DNA of 64,000 nt, from NCBI GenBank assembly GCA_021234155.1, contig JAJEKV010000113.1, forward strand, positions 1,647,237-1,711,236, read 5' to 3'. Origin of the DNA: Isoetes taiwanensis (taxonomy: Eukaryota > Streptophyta > Lycopodiopsida > Isoetales > Isoetaceae). The translations under genes were made by a program, and so were the position numbers. Shown piece by piece: positions 1 to 12,222 of this stretch (positions are counted from its first letter, which is position 1; each line of letters starts with the position of its first letter). The notes beneath the pieces were generated by a model, which saw only the letters and a list, made by a program, of their open reading frames with translations, was not told the DNA's origin and ran no database searches.

Positions 1-2240
1 TGTCAGTTGTCCTCGATTATCGATGAAGCCTCGCCAATGATTGACGTGGTTTCAGCCATGTCAGGTTAAGGGGGATTCACCACCTTTTACATATATAAAC
101 TATCTGCATACACAAGAAGGGGTCTTTTCGACTCATTTCCGCATGTACGATCGACGGGGAGTCTTTTTTTGTATTTTTTTGCACTAGCTTAGGTAATTTT
201 TATTTGGAAGGATTCAAAATTGGCTTTTAAAAATTCATACATGAGGGGTTTTCGCCACCCCTTGAGTGCAGATGGCATACCCCCTTATACATGAGTCAAT
301 TTCCTTGTGTAGGTTCCGACGTAACATGTCTTGTCAACGATCGATGGCCTGTCAACAGATCGACGTTTGACCAAGTGAAGTCAAATATCGACGTTTGATC
401 ATCATCGGCCGGTGCCTTTTCATCAAGAACTCATGCTTCAGCCTTGTAATATTTGCTTCTAGTGAATTCAGCTTTGAATTGATTTTGACTTTTGACTTCT
501 TTGGCTTCAACTTGACTCTTTGAGTTTATTTTAATTTGAGTTGACCTTCCCCACTAGAGCGACTTTGACTTGCTAAAATCTTCATAAACAATCTTGATCA
601 CAAACTACTACAATTCCTCATAGTACAAGCACTTGTATATATGTAAGATTCAAATAAGCCGATGTTATGGAAATGCTTGTACATTGCCAAACCTTAGTAT
701 GTTTATGAAACCCAACATTGCAAATAAGTGCAACAAGCTTATACTGGACAAGTGCCAAAAAAACCCTTAACCTCCAAGAATGTATATGGTTTTAAGAGAT
801 TAAAAATCCCCCTAGGAAACACCTTAAGTGGTTTATACAGGCTCAAATTATGAACTCCACTTGGTTCTGGGGTGGGCTTCATGATTTAGGATGTGGAATC
901 GACATATAGCATCTGAAAACCAAACTAAAAGATGGTTTGTACGATTAGTCCTTCCCGCTCCCACCCTAGTAAACCATCGACTTCACATGCATGGCATCAT
1001 TTTTTAAATGCAGTGCCTCATCTATATCTGAGTGGTCATCTAACTTTGTCTCCGCACTATTAATCCCAGTTCAGGGTTCTTGTATCAAGTACTAAGGAAT
1101 ACTGGTCCAGTTCAGTAGGTTGATACCGAAATTGTTGATCTTGTTCTGGAGATGTGTGCGCCCACCTCAGTATACTGCCTTTCTTGTTCTCGTAAATCTG
1201 AATCTAAAACTTGTCCTGAGTCGTCAACAATCCCCACATATCTCTTACTGCTAGAATTTGTAACCGAGTCAATGATCAACTATAAGGGTTGTGCCCTTTC
1301 GAGACAGACATAGTCATAGAGGTAGCAGTCATGCATCCTTCAGCAAGAATAGAATGTATTTGGACCTGGTCATGAAATGTGAAAGATAAATCCTGGACCA
1401 ACAAAGCCATGAGATCATGTGGAGTGGCTTCTTGGCAAAGGATGCACCAGAATCCTTTGCCACCAGCATCTTGCCAGGAGTGGCTCAAAATTCCTCAACA
1501 ATAACTCACCAGAATCTTGCTAGGTCTCTTACTAGTCACTTCTGGCATAAGCTATTCTGGTCGACACCCCTCTTGGACATAGAATTATCCTAGAGATTCC
1601 TTTGACAAAGACTCGCGCCCAATCTTTGATGACCTTATCTCATTAATCATGGTAGGCCTCCGAGGACCAACGCAAAAAGGTAATAAAACTTTTTGTTTAG
1701 TGGACTCCTCCTGGCAGCGAAGTTGTACCATTGACTCCTCTGGCATGGCTTACAAGAATTCATTTTTCCATATAACGACCTTCTTATCAAACATAAAATA
1801 CCGGTTAGGACCGAAGACAGAAGGCAATAAAACTGTCTGAACAGTAGTCTCCGCATGTACTTGGCTCTTGAGCTGGTTGAAATAGGCACCTGCTTGCAAA
1901 TTTTGTTGAAAACCTTCTTAGTTTTTGTTTCTTTATTTCTATTTCTTCTTATCATAATGAAATAACTCAAGCTAGATCCAAACGAGAATTTTATTCAAGT
2001 AAGGAAGCAATACAAAACCAATAATGCTTCTAGAACTCACAATCGTATTGAATTAAATTGAATTGAGGAAGATCTAGCAAGGTGGTTAATAGGAAATGAA
2101 CCTATGAGCCTCCTTGAAAAATTTAAAAAATCTCCTTACTGGATGCTTCGTTTTGCAAGAATGGAAAGATCTAGCTGTGAGCTACCGCATTATGCAAGAA
2201 ATGTCTCTAATACCCTAAAATATAGAGAGTGAAAACTTTA
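1..2240. other. intergenic DNA, no gene recognised
   Basis: No open frame here has a recognisable family motif; the longest are under 110 codons and overlap each other on both strands. The first 100 bases contain a TGACGTGG bZIP-type word and a TATATAAA-like word near 90-110, but no coding region follows that would make this a promoter. The stretch is moderately AT-rich and may be old decayed repeat. Confidence 0.5.
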
Positions 2241-2242
2241 GA

Positions 2243-2506
2243 AGGAAGGAAGGAAGGAAGTTTATTTTAACGTCCACGGAGGCCAGAGGCATATGAGACG
2301 GTACATGCAGAGAACCGGCAAGAAGCCACAAACCCCAACACCAAAAACAAGCAATGTAACTGTACAGTAGATCCCTACTACCGGGATGAAAAAACCCCCA
2401 CTTGGGAGAGAGAAGGGCCTTAGATAAAATAAGTTAATATATATAAAAAATTTAACGTCGATGGAGACCTTTGGGCCATGGGGTGGATTAAGCCCAAATC
2501 AGACAA
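2243..2506 (-). mobile_element. two stacked 3' ends of tetranucleotide-tailed LINE/SINE
   Basis: Read on the minus strand, two 3' termini of the same family lie head to tail. One ends at about 2243 in a (TTCC)n tail preceded by a GTGGACGTTAAAATA-type terminus. Another ends near 2443, where the plus strand reads tttaacgtcgatggagacc. Both are short, so they are 5'-truncated. The short tetranucleotide tail instead of poly(A) separates this family from the L1 elements in the window. Which autonomous partner mobilised them cannot be told from so little sequence. Confidence 0.55.
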
Positions 2507-3625
2507 AGGAAGGAAGGAAGGAAGGAAGGAAGTATATTTTAACGTCCACGGAGGCCAACTGGCCTATGAGACGGTGATACAATAGAGCGGAAAGTTTCCA
2601 AACACAAAAGAAAACCACGTAAAACCCCGCATAACAATGTGTCTTTACCATCGATTAAAACCCCCATGTGGGAGGAAAAAACCCTTGTAGTAGGCATTGA
2701 GAGGCCCTATCCGGCCAAATTCCCTCGGTGGCCGCGGAGGGACTCCTTTGACGGGGAGACTTGCAAAATGTAGGACGCTTAGACGCAAAAACCATTGGCG
2801 ACGCCGCCAGCTTGATGAATTGCTATCTCGTGAGCATCCGAGATCGACATGAGCTGCCGATGTGTGCATATGCCGGGCATTCCTCAGAGAGCATGGTGTT
2901 CATCTTCTACTATCCGCATGTGACAAAGATCGGCATAATCTCTCATGCCGGGGATTCCCCGCCTCCATCTCAGCCCACCGGCCCGCCTCAATTCTCGAGA
3001 TGGTGGGACCCCGTCCTTATTGCAGCTATAGCTCTGGTTCTTTGGTAGAGATGTGTGCCTTCAAATACCGGGTGGGGGCCATGTTCAAGCCGATGGATTA
3101 ACCTCGCGGTGGTAGTGCTCTATTTTGGCTTTGCAAGAGTGGGCGATCCCACGAGAGGGCAAAGAAAAAGCGCCATTCAAATGTAGCTCCTGCCCGCTTA
3201 TATCCGACATATCCATAATGTGTTGATAGTCTATGGACCATCTTGCTAACCATCCCTACAATGCTCCCCGCCACACTCTCTTCGGGACGTTGTGGCCCTC
3301 GTGCCAATAATGAGCCCGGGAGGAAGACGCTGTGCATCCATTCTCCAACCTTATGGAAATATGCAAGGTGCCTCAAGCATAGCGTAATCGCCAGTAGGGC
3401 CAAAAGCCGCCTCATACAAAGAAAATCCCGATAAGGCACCGCGGTCCTTGACGCCAGGGTCAGTATGTCGAAAGCCTTCAGACCCTCTCTAGCTTATCCC
3501 AAGTACCCTTTGCTAACCGGCCGCCCCCAAACCTCTATCCCATATAGCAATACGGGTTCCATGAGTGCTCTAATAGGTGTGCTTTGGCGCCCCAATCGCA
3601 GAGATCTATTCTATAACAGCTATTC
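2507..3625 (-). mobile_element. 5'-truncated non-LTR retrotransposon with (TTCC)n tail
   Basis: A third copy of the same family ends at 2507 with about seven TTCC units. It is longer than its neighbours and reaches into coding sequence. On the minus strand around 3490-3600 the frame reads LMEPVLLYGIEVWG, the hallmark found just after the reverse-transcriptase thumb of many plant non-LTR elements. Downstream the same strand stays open as a 113-codon frame (3098-3439) and a 74-codon frame (2645-2869), but these lie in different frames with stops between them. The element is therefore a dead, truncated copy. Its upstream end near 3625 is approximate. Confidence 0.6.
3098..3610 (-). pseudogene. 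reverse transcriptase C-terminal fragment (non-LTR)
   Basis: The upstream piece carries the LLYGIEVWG signature and stops at a TAA about nine codons later. Reading resumes in another frame as a 113-residue open stretch rich in Leu and Arg that ends at 3098. Known non-LTR elements continue after EVWG for some 100-200 residues before the 3'UTR, which fits the distance to the TTCC tail at 2507. No catalytic YxDD block is present, because the copy starts downstream of it. Confidence 0.5.
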
Positions 3626-3754
3626 TCATTTGCATGGTTGTTCACCAATGGTTGTTGAGAGTGAGCACCGGCAATGCGATAGTGGGAGGAGCAATGACGA
3701 GGTGCTAGAGAGAAAAGAAATCTAGCTCAAAAAGAATGTTAATTAAATGTTCTA

Positions 3755-4345
3755 TGTTAGAAAGTCGACACATTGGTTAAAGATGGACACATTGGTACAA
3801 GGTTAGGGTTGATCCACAAGAGGTCATGGGTTTAGTGGGGTTTTGTCGCTACGAAGATCTAGTCAGAGATATCAAGGTATGCAAGAATCGCCTATGAAAC
3901 CTCAAATTCTAGAGAGAGAAACATCTTGGAAAGAGAAAAATCATAGAGAGAGAGCACTGGCAAGGCAACATTAGAGAGAAAAAAATCTAGCTCAAGAGGA
4001 TATTAGATAAATAAATCTCCTACATTAGAAGGTCAAGGTTGAGCTAGAGGAGGTCATATTGGTTAAAGATGGCGGACACATCGTTAGAAGGTCAATGTTT
4101 ATCATGAGGTCACATTAGCAAAAGATGAGGACATATTGGTGTCAACATATGGTGAAAAAGGTATCTTGTACTTAGAGGTGTCAATATGTAGGAAGATATT
4201 GGAGAATGTTAGACAGATAAATGTCCTGAGTTAAAAGGTCAAGGTTGAGCTACAAGAGGTGATATTAGATAAAGATGGAGGACACATTGTTAGAGGGTCA
4301 AGATTGAGCCACATCATTGAAAGATGGAGGACACATTCAATACGT
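3755..4345. repeat. degenerate ~58-bp repeats
   Basis: Variants of a unit with the core aaggtcaaggttgagc, then an aagaggtcatattgg-like part and aaagatggaggacacat, recur at about 3761, 4027, 4085, 4232 and 4289. Adjacent units are about 57-58 bp apart and others are separated by 100-150 bp. Some carry internal deletions. They look like an old minisatellite that has partly dispersed. Confidence 0.6.
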
Positions 4346-5570
4346 GGTGAGAAAGGTATCGTGTACTTCTATAGATTCTAGACCAACACGTGATGATAAT
4401 ATGAACTGAGACTGTGGTTCACATGTCAACGACATGCTTTCCCATAGTGTGAGTTTTACACATGCATAAAAAACTATAAAATATAACAAATACTTTTCAA
4501 TGTATCGCTTATATGTGCCAACGCAATAAGGATATAAATATGTTATATGGTTCAAAATGATTATTAGAAATTTTATTTCAAAGTATTCAAGGACATATCC
4601 AAAATAGTCAATGATCACAGGCATAATATCATTAACATAATGGAGTGTACCTTCATTTGCTGCTTGCCTAATTTGTATGTAGCAAGTACATAATAGGAGA
4701 CATTAGCATGAAAGGAACCATTGCACATGAATACAATCTTTTGATTCACATACTGTAGCTAATAAAATGCAACAAATATTTTCCCTTCCTTCAATTTTCC
4801 TTTGAAATATGTGATGTACCTAGAGCTGTACTCCCAGTTGCTTATGATAGAGGTTAGACAAGTGTTTGTCTTTTACAATCTTCGTCAACAATCTCTCCCT
4901 GTGATTGTTTCGTATCCAGCGGAGAAAATTGTTCAGATATTAACTTCATAAGAAAATGCTTATGTAACACATAGAATCATTGTCATGTTATTTGCCCAAG
5001 AAAGCAATTATTAAGATTCTCATAATATATAAGATTTGGCGTGCTCCATGTCATAAGGTAGCGAACAAAAAAAGTTGATTCCACTTTGCTTTTGTTGTCT
5101 TACACAAAAAGGTCCCTACAGGCAATACAAAATTTTTCTTGTTGTGTTATGCTAAAACAAACAAAACCCCTTTGTAGAAATGCATTGATTTGTCCGGAAG
5201 GGCAACCATAATTTATTCTATTCTATCCTATCTCAAAGCACAGGTTTTCATTCTTTTTTCGAGGATGACAAGCATCAAGTTGCAGCATCGAGACCGAAAC
5301 TGAAACTGCAACAAGGGTAGTTCATTGGAGGGGAATAATTAAAGGGGAGGGAAATGCAAGGGGAAGCCTTGTGCTAAAGAGGCCGAAGAGTGATGATCCG
5401 CCTCGGGATAGCAGGGTGCAGCTATCGTATTCAACGAGATGGGATACACTAAGGAACTTTTCCCTTAAGGTCCATGTGCAGTAGGCCCAGAGGGCCTTAA
5501 GAGAACCCTTAAAATAAGCACCTAAGGAGACCAACAACTTAATACAACAAGATATCATAATTTAAAGCTG
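4346..5570. other. intergenic DNA, no gene recognised
   Basis: AT-rich sequence with short overlapping frames on both strands (up to 95 codons) and no family motif. The part from about 5320 is more GC-rich and leads into the promoter of the gene at 6730. Confidence 0.45.
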
Positions 5571-5579
5571 AAGAGGTAC

Positions 5580-6195
5580 ATTCAAAACACATCATCAAAG
5601 CCTGTTTGGACGTTTGTATCCCCCCCACGTTCGCTTTGCGTCTAAGATTCCATTCTGCCTACGTGGCTTTTTAATACCCGTCTAACACCCGCGCCGCGTC
5701 ACTAAATCACAATTCCATCATCTAACGGTCCATCCCTCCACGTGTCGGCATCTGAACTCCTCCCCATTTTGACGGCCATATTACGATACTCAACACCCTG
5801 ATCCAATCCAAGCCGTTGCTTCCTCCACGGGGACGAATATTCGTTTAAAGGCATGTGTGAAATTCCTTTCGGAAAAAGGATCTGATCCTGTCTGTAGCGG
5901 ACCTGATTAGAGCTCGTGGAAATGGAGTGTCGGATCTGATCCGATCATCTATCTTCTTGTTCCTCATTTTTTGGCTTGTGTCTGGGCGCCCATACAGTAG
6001 AAGAAGACGCCGGAATCGCCATAGCTGGAAGCTCTTCCTTTATCGGATCCGGAGCTCCTGTGCCTTTTTAGGCCAATGCGGTTGATCCAAAACAAGTATT
6101 TCGCAGTTTTTTCTCCACAATTTGAGCCCGATTTTATCAAAACCTGCTTCATCTCATCAATCTAGAGCTCAAGCTTCAGTTCCGGCCTTGATAAG
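5580..6195 (+). promoter_or_regulatory. promoter and 5'UTR exon of the AT-hook gene
   Basis: This segment differs from its surroundings: it is richer in GC and lacks repeats. A perfect G-box CACGTG sits at 5739-5744 inside CCACGTGTC, a classic ABRE/bZIP-bHLH site, and a tctaacggtccatc word common in plant promoters lies just before it. No clear TATA box is placed. The 5'UTR exon is inferred to end at 6195, where AAG|GTGAAA makes a good splice donor matching the acceptor at 6729. The transcription start is probably between 5800 and 5950. Confidence 0.5.
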
Positions 6196-6729
6196 GTGAA
6201 ACCTTTGCCTTTCTAATCTTTATTCATATTTCTACAGAATCCCATTCCTGTTCTTGGAGGATAAATGTGTCCATTGATAAAATCGCATTTTTCTTATTTT
6301 GTCGCTCTTAGAGAGCTCTAGGCTGCAGGATTTTTGGTTTGGATTTGCAATCTGAAAATTGAGCAAGAATTAAATATGCATGTCGGGTCACATCGTACTA
6401 AGCCTGCTGTTTTGTCTTTAGAAGTATAGCTTGGTTGTAGTGTTGAATCGAAAATTCTTGCCATTAGTAAGAAATATTATAATCCGGCAAGAAATCCTAG
6501 TTTTAGTCTGGTTTCAAAGTAGCAGAGCTCAGATTAATGCGATGTCAGGCTTATTTTCTCATCAAAGATTAAGAATCCATATTTCTGGCAAAAAAAAGAA
6601 AAACACTGTCCACATTCTGGTAACAAAACTAGTATTCAATCGCGCCTGACCGTGTAGGGATTATTTTATGAATCCAAATCACATGTGCGGATGCAATAAA
6701 CTGATAGCCGGAATCAATTCTTGTCTCAG
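6196..6729 (+). other. 5'UTR intron
   Basis: A GTGAAA donor at 6196 and a TTCTTGTCTCAG acceptor ending at 6729 bound 534 bp that are T-rich and have no reading frame continuing from upstream. The ATG of the downstream gene follows the acceptor at once. Leader introns of this kind often raise expression in plants. The intron is inferred from splice signals only. Confidence 0.55.
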
Positions 6730-7077
6730 ATGGCGCCGACGAAGAAAGAAAGCAAGGTTTTGGGGAATGCTCCGGCAACGGAAGCTTCAAGCAGTGGAGG
6801 AGATTCTGCGCCGGTGCAAAGGAAAAGGGGCCGGCCAAGAAAAATTGTGAGGGAAGAAGTGGAAAGTGATTACAAGGGTTTGGACGGTTCCAAAGAGGTA
6901 CCTCAAAAACCTTCTGTTGATCCTAAAAAAAATAGACCTCAGAAGGAAAATGAAGCTGTAGAAGATGTTGTGGTAGAAAATGATGAGCCCCTTAAACCTT
7001 TAGCAACTAAAAGGGATGGCAGAAGACGCAAAGGGGAGCCCCATAGAGCAGCAGGGGTTTTCGAAGGAGGTAATTAA
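6730..7077 (+). CDS. AT-hook nuclear protein, N-terminal exon
   Basis: The ATG at 6730 begins a 115-codon frame. Residues about 30-40 contain the core RKRGRPRKI, a textbook AT-hook that grips the minor groove of AT-rich DNA. A second basic cluster, KRDGRRRKGEPHRA, lies near residue 97 and could be a weaker hook or nuclear localisation signal. The stretch between them is acidic and rich in Lys, Glu and Pro, typical of disordered chromatin proteins. The frame closes at TAA 7075-7077, but GAG|GTAATT at 7069/7070 is a good donor, so this may be only the first coding exon. A possible next acceptor ends near 7225. The role is inferred to be chromatin or transcription regulation; no further domain is visible. 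Confidence 0.6.
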   Translation: MAPTKKESKVLGNAPATEASSSGGDSAPVQRKRGRPRKIVREEVESDYKGLDGSKEVPQKPSVDPKKNRPQKENEAVEDVVVENDEPLKPLATKRDGRRRKGEPHRAAGVFEGGN

Positions 7078-7947
7078 GTAAGGCAACTCAAGATTTCTAG
7101 CCTCTGGATTTTGCTGAGAATCTTAGTGTTGTAAGTTTTATATTATACCCCTTCGCGCTGACTGGCATACCAGATCTGATTTTGGTTTGTTCTTCCCTTG
7201 CAAGCTTTTGGGAAGCCTGCTTCTCTCCAGATCATGCTGCCAAGCTATCATTTTTGTATTGGACTGTTGTTGAATTCATCATTCTTGTGTTTTTCAACCC
7301 CAAAAAAAAAATCTGACTTGATGCTTTGTCAGATCTTGCATAATTCGTTATGAATTGTTGGATGGATGCTATTTTCAAGGACCGAGTCCTTTGTTTACTT
7401 ATATCTGATGCTTGTGTAGTTTGTTTGTATGATCCTGTTTTAATTCTCAACTGGGCACGCACGGCTCTTCATCATCATCCTCTGGCAACAAGTAAGCAAC
7501 TTACTTAAGACTGTCAGCCATTTCTAAGCGTCAAAAAATGTGCGATTTCGTCTGGCAAAAGCTAGATGATTCTGGCAATCCAATGATTTTTTGCTACACA
7601 GTGGTGGTTTGAATGCTAGCATGCAATGTTGCGACACAGCAGGCTCTTTTAACCATTTTCTGCATTTTTCTGGTCCCCACGTTCGCAGTTGTTGTAGAAG
7701 GTGCATGGAACCTGCTGCTTCTGCTGCAACTTGTTTTCAAAACTTGGCCTCATTTGTCTTTAACTCCAGCAAAACATTGTATGTGCTAGGCCAGCTGGTG
7801 CCAATTTTTTTCAGTCTTAAATCCATATCCATATGTGCAACGGTTATCAGGACCCTACTCTACTGTTTAAGCATATCATACTACACTTTTAGCCAACCTA
7901 GCTCACTTAATATAATTCTAACATCTGCAACTTGTTAGGAATGCACC

Positions 7948-7991
7948 AAAAAAAAAAAAAAAAAAAAACAAACAAACAAACAAACAAACAC
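7948..7991 (+). repeat. poly(A) followed by (CAAA)n
   Basis: Twenty-one A residues are followed by about five CAAA units. This is the usual look of an old retroposed poly(A) tail that has grown a microsatellite, which would put a plus-strand retroposed sequence just upstream. No gene was recognised there. Confidence 0.6.
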
Positions 7992-8650
7992 AAAATAGTG
8001 CCTTATGATGTCCTTTCTATGGCTCTTCTTCACATTAGGAGGGATTAAGTCTTGGGTTTCTTATAGAATAGTCTGAGTCACATCCAAGGTTACTCTATAT
8101 AAATGGAAAGCCCACTTTCTATGAATGTTTCTCCAATGCTTATAATTTATGTAATGTTCAGGCAAAGGCCACTTCGCCGGATTACAAACCCGGATTATAT
8201 CTTATAATTGACTTCTCTTTTTGACCTCTTCAAAATTGCAGCAATCTTCTTGAAATCGTTGCTTGCTTCTGCGCCACAATGCTAAAACCATTACATTAGA
8301 GAATGTGCCAGAGCGGGCAATTATGCCTAGCTCACCCTAATGTTCTCCTTGGGCCCTAATTGCCGACCCTGGTGCATTATCTAAAACTTAGCATCCTTAT
8401 CAACCTATTGTCAAACGTGTTTGTTTGAAATGCGGCGCATTGACACTTTCACCACACTTTCATCACACGCACGGATGCAAAATTCTTGAAGTCAACTCCT
8501 TTATGAACAAAAATTGGTTAAGCAATCTTGGTATTTGGTCTCAATGACTTGTATATATATTTTTATCATTCTACATGTTCTAGCGTGTCCTTTACACTAT
8601 TATCTACCTATGTTATTATAGTTTGCATGATGATTCTTGCAGTACCTGAA

Positions 8651-8707
8651 GGTAACATCACAACAGGAGCCACAAGATAGGTAACATCACAACAGGAGCC
8701 ACAAGAT
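8651..8707. repeat. 29-bp tandem duplication
   Basis: The 28-base word starting ggtaacatcacaacagg at 8651 is repeated exactly at 8680, one base after the first copy ends. It is a simple slippage-type duplication. Confidence 0.85.
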
Positions 8708-10094
8708 TCGTAAATCATCGGATGGTTGAATTCCTAGCTTTTTATGTCAAAATTAATTCTAGGTAATACTTGGGCATCGGGTTCCTGTGGGAAACAAGTA
8801 CCACTGGGGGCCCTCTTGTTGTTGCGCTACTAGTTTCCCATAGGTTATCTGCACAAATCTTGGTTAACATGAGTACAAAATATGCTTTTGTGTCTTAAGA
8901 TCGAATTTACATATAATAGATTGCATATATAAGCTCAATTTATATCTGTTACAAGCTCAAGAGGAGCCTAACCCCATGTTTTAAGAAGCTCACTTAGAGG
9001 GATGAGAACGAGAACATAGATCAAATGGTATGGTCATGAATTACTTCATTTTCTCTTATTTAATGGTTCAAGCATGGACAAGCATGTTTTGTCACATAGT
9101 ACTTGGTTTGTTTGCCTACTTCAACAATGATTGGCCAATCAAAGCCAAATGGAATATTAAATGCTTATGAAAGATTCGATTTTTTTTGCATTACATTAAT
9201 GAGAAGGCGCATGGATGGGCAATTATCATGGCTTTCATCCTAGAAGGATCAGTGGGAATCACCAAATTTATTAATAAGACCTCTGGCTAGTAGAGATTTG
9301 TTATTTTAGATTCTTCACAATCCACACGTTCATGACATTGCTTATTACGACAATCTATAGATTTTGTAATGCTCATAGTGGACAACATGCACCACACTTA
9401 TGGATATTTTCCAGTACTTCTAAATCGTTGTACTAAGATCCACAGTTATGGTTTACTTAAATAATCTTCTATGTAGAGCATATTAAAGCAAAAGCCATTG
9501 ACTCCTGTCTCTTGCAAGCACGCAAATACATGTTTTAATATTTACATTTTATTTTTTCTTTTAGGACAACGTACAAATACAATCTATATATAGCTCTACA
9601 TTGATGTCTTAGCTTTTTAAAACTTGCGAATGCTCATGTTGGATTAGAAGTTTATCTACATCGTGATGGCGAAGGAGCTTGTTTTTTATATTTTTTGGAT
9701 TGCCCGAAAGGGCAAACAACCCTTGTTTGACGGTGGGGTTGAGCATATTTCCTCAGTTCTTAGCTCAAATACAAGTCATTTAGGGATAAAATAATTTTGA
9801 ACTATTATTTTTTGTCTTTTTTCTTCTTCATGTTTTCTTAGTCTTTTACCCGGTATGTATTCTTAGTTTTTCACCTCTTGTGACTATTGAATTGACATGG
9901 CACACAAAGGCATTAGCAGGTCGCGTGCGTTAACTGACAAGTGTGGGGAAAAGAAATGTGCTTAAAATATTATGGTTTCATCCAAGTTCAATCTGGAGAC
10001 CTTTTAGTGTGGAAGGATAATGTGATAGCAAATTACACCATGAAACCAATGCTAAAATTTTGGATATTGAAAAAAATCAAAAGCTCCTGCAATT

Positions 10095-10184
10095 GTTAGC
10101 CACTTTGAGTGGGCAAGATATGGGTTTGACTTAGTAGTTACCCTAGTAGTTAGCCACTGCGAGTGGGCAAGATATGGGTTTGAC
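10095..10184. repeat. short tandem duplication
   Basis: A word beginning gttagccact and ending atatgggtttgac occurs at about 10095 and again at about 10149, differing at two positions. The second copy is the one shared with the duplicated segment at 54.2 kb, so the first copy arose only on this side. Confidence 0.75.
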
Positions 10185-11001
10185 CCCTCCTAGATGGTAT
10201 GTTGCCTTAGTGAGGTTAGATCGAGTCCGGTTGTGCGAGACTACCAACCTCTAGCCACCTAGAATTATCATGATGCTTTCTAGAAGAAGGGAAGTTCTCC
10301 CTGCCTCATCGGACCAAATCATGCCCAAGGCAGGGGGTTTCGGTGACGCTCGTCCTTGTAGATACGAATTCTAGTGTTTGTCGTGTGTAGCATGCATTGC
10401 AAATACACGGTAGATTTTGTGGATTTTGTATATTTATTGTGTTCCAATGGTTTTAATGATATGTATTTTATGTTTTTCAATGATCAGTTAATGAAAAATG
10501 AAAAAAATGAACACTTAGACGATAAGATTGCACTTGACGAATATTGAGTGCATGAGAGGAAATTCTCTATAAGACACAAATATCTAATGGACAAGGGAGA
10601 ATTACTTTTGAATAGTCTATCTAAGGCTGGAATCACACTACGGGCAAACCAAAATAAATACGTGGCAAGTTTAGGTAGGTATCCAACCCAAAGAAAAGTT
10701 CTGACATTAACCAATATCTCACTACATGTCCAAAATAATTGTGAAAACCTTCCATGTCATCTTCCACGAAAGCAGAAATAATCTATGACAGCCCTGGCGA
10801 ATTTTTTTCAAAGTTTTATCATCGTTAAGCATTCTGATCTCCACTATTCTTCATATGAATTCAACCTAAATCTACTACCATTTGGTTCGGAATAACTTGC
10901 TAATCATGTATTTGACAAAAGCCCCATCACAGGTACCCGAATTTAATCGAATCATGTTTTCACTATTTAAAAGATTTGATGGAAAATACATGTTTCAACG
11001 A
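10140..11001. repeat. segmental duplicate, left part (paired with 54.24-55.03 kb)
   Basis: This stretch aligns collinearly with 54236-55030. Shared landmarks include agccac...ctagatggtatgttg, gtgtagcatgcattgcaaat and ttccaatggttttaatgata. Differences are many but small. The match stops near 11001 (gaaaatacatgt) and resumes at about 14918, so the second locus lacks roughly 3.9 kb present here. Confidence 0.75.
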
Positions 11002-11743
11002 TTTGGGCATCTTTTTTCATGAATTTTGCCAAAGTTAGTCTCTGATTCATTCCGAATCCAATGATTCATTCCGAGTCCTCTGATTCATCGCTATACTTGC
11101 AGAAAAAACATTACAAATTAACAAATCTGCCATAGATTTCAGATTTTCCAGCAATCTTCGACAATTTTCAAAGACCTGCCATTGATTTGACCTATTTTTC
11201 ATCTCACCATCGAATCGTCGGAGAATATCTTGGCTATAGGCTGTCGGATTGCGATCTTTAGCTTGGACAGGGCAGCAGGGGAGCAGGTGACGTGGTTGCC
11301 AAACGAAAGAGGCAGATGACGTGGATGTATGCCGAAACTTGGGATAGGCAAAATTGCATGTCTAAACATTTAAGGGTGGCATAATGCTAACTAGATGTTT
11401 GGCATCCTAGATAAGATATTGGGTTCCTGTCTAAACTCCACATGGCATAATTTTACTGATCACTTTACATTTTTTCAGTTTCGCTGATTTGGACCTAATG
11501 GAGTGTTGGAAGATTTGGCAAAGGCCATATGTAAATGTTGCTAGATCTCCCGAGCTTAACCGAATACAGATATAGTAAAGAAAAACTGCGGAATAAGTGG
11601 TTGCTGGTATTTGATTGAACAAACTTGTATAGATCAACATATTAGAATGCTCTATGAAGTTGATAGATGACATCATTCAATAAATTGATAGCCGATCTCA
11701 ATTCATTGGAAAATAGGAGGTGGTTTAATACATGCATTAAAGA
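11002..11743. other. unassigned start of the extra segment
   Basis: This is the first part of the sequence absent from the paralogous locus at 55.03 kb. It contains a short duplicated phrase (tgattcattccgaatcc and a variant, near 11042-11075) and no recognised gene or element end. Confidence 0.35.
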
Positions 11744-11916
11744 TAGATAGAAATTTTTAACGTCCCCGAAAACCCAATCGGGTTATGGGACCAATACAAA
11801 AGATGGGGCGTAAGCCCGATGACAGTAACAAAAGAAACAAAGAATATCAACATAACAAAAACACAACAAACATAATAACAAGTAACATAATAAAGAGTTG
11901 GGATATAGATTCATAC
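11744..11916 (-). mobile_element. 3' end of retroelement with (CTAT)n-type tail
   Basis: On the minus strand the sequence ends GGGGACGTTAAAAATTTC followed by TATCTATC. The GGACGTTAAAA terminus matches that of the TTCC-tailed copies at 2.2-2.5 kb, so this is the same or a sister family with a different tetranucleotide tail. The upstream limit is unknown; I stop it where the plus-strand promoter-like repeat begins. Confidence 0.45.
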
Positions 11917-11920
11917 AAAT

Positions 11921-12030
11921 GCATGCGATTCGACACCGTCGGATCGCCATTTTGGGGAGAGACGAGGCTATATATACGTTGTAGGGCTCTTTCTCCATTA
12001 TCGGCGTCTTCTCACAGCAGTTTTTCGGTC
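11921..12030 (+). repeat. 110-bp promoter-like head, copy 1
   Basis: This is identical over 110 bases to 13841-13950. It starts gcatgcgattcgacaccg and contains a TATA-like ggctatatatacg about 50-60 bases in, followed by a pyrimidine-rich ctctttctcc. The sequences after the two copies differ. The likeliest reading is the shared 5' end of a retroelement family that carries its own promoter. Confidence 0.7.
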
Positions 12031-12152
12031 GTTCTTTTGAGCTCTCTTTCTTTCTGCTCTGTTAGCTCTACAAGTTTTGCTTCCTTCCACGCTTCTCCTA
12101 CAATAAGTTTTGCTTCCTCCACGCTTCTCCTACCACAACGAATTATTTTTTC

Positions 12153-12222
12153 TTTCTGTGGATATGGTTTTCTATGCAGATCCGTCCTTTCTGTGGATAT
12201 GGTTTTCTATGCAGATCCGTCC
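12153..12222. repeat. 35-bp tandem duplication
   Basis: Two exact adjacent copies of a 35-base word that begins tttctgtggatatgg and ends gatccgtcc. Confidence 0.9.

Larger units (their letters stand above)
7078..10090. other. non-coding stretch, possibly introns
   Basis: About 3 kb downstream of the AT-hook exon with no frame carrying a known domain. If the donor at 7070 is used, part of this is intron; plant species with large genomes often have kilobase introns. The stretch holds a 21-A run with CAAA repeats at 7948-7991, a 29-bp tandem duplication at 8651-8707, and otherwise AT-rich unique-looking DNA. I could not place later exons. Confidence 0.4.
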
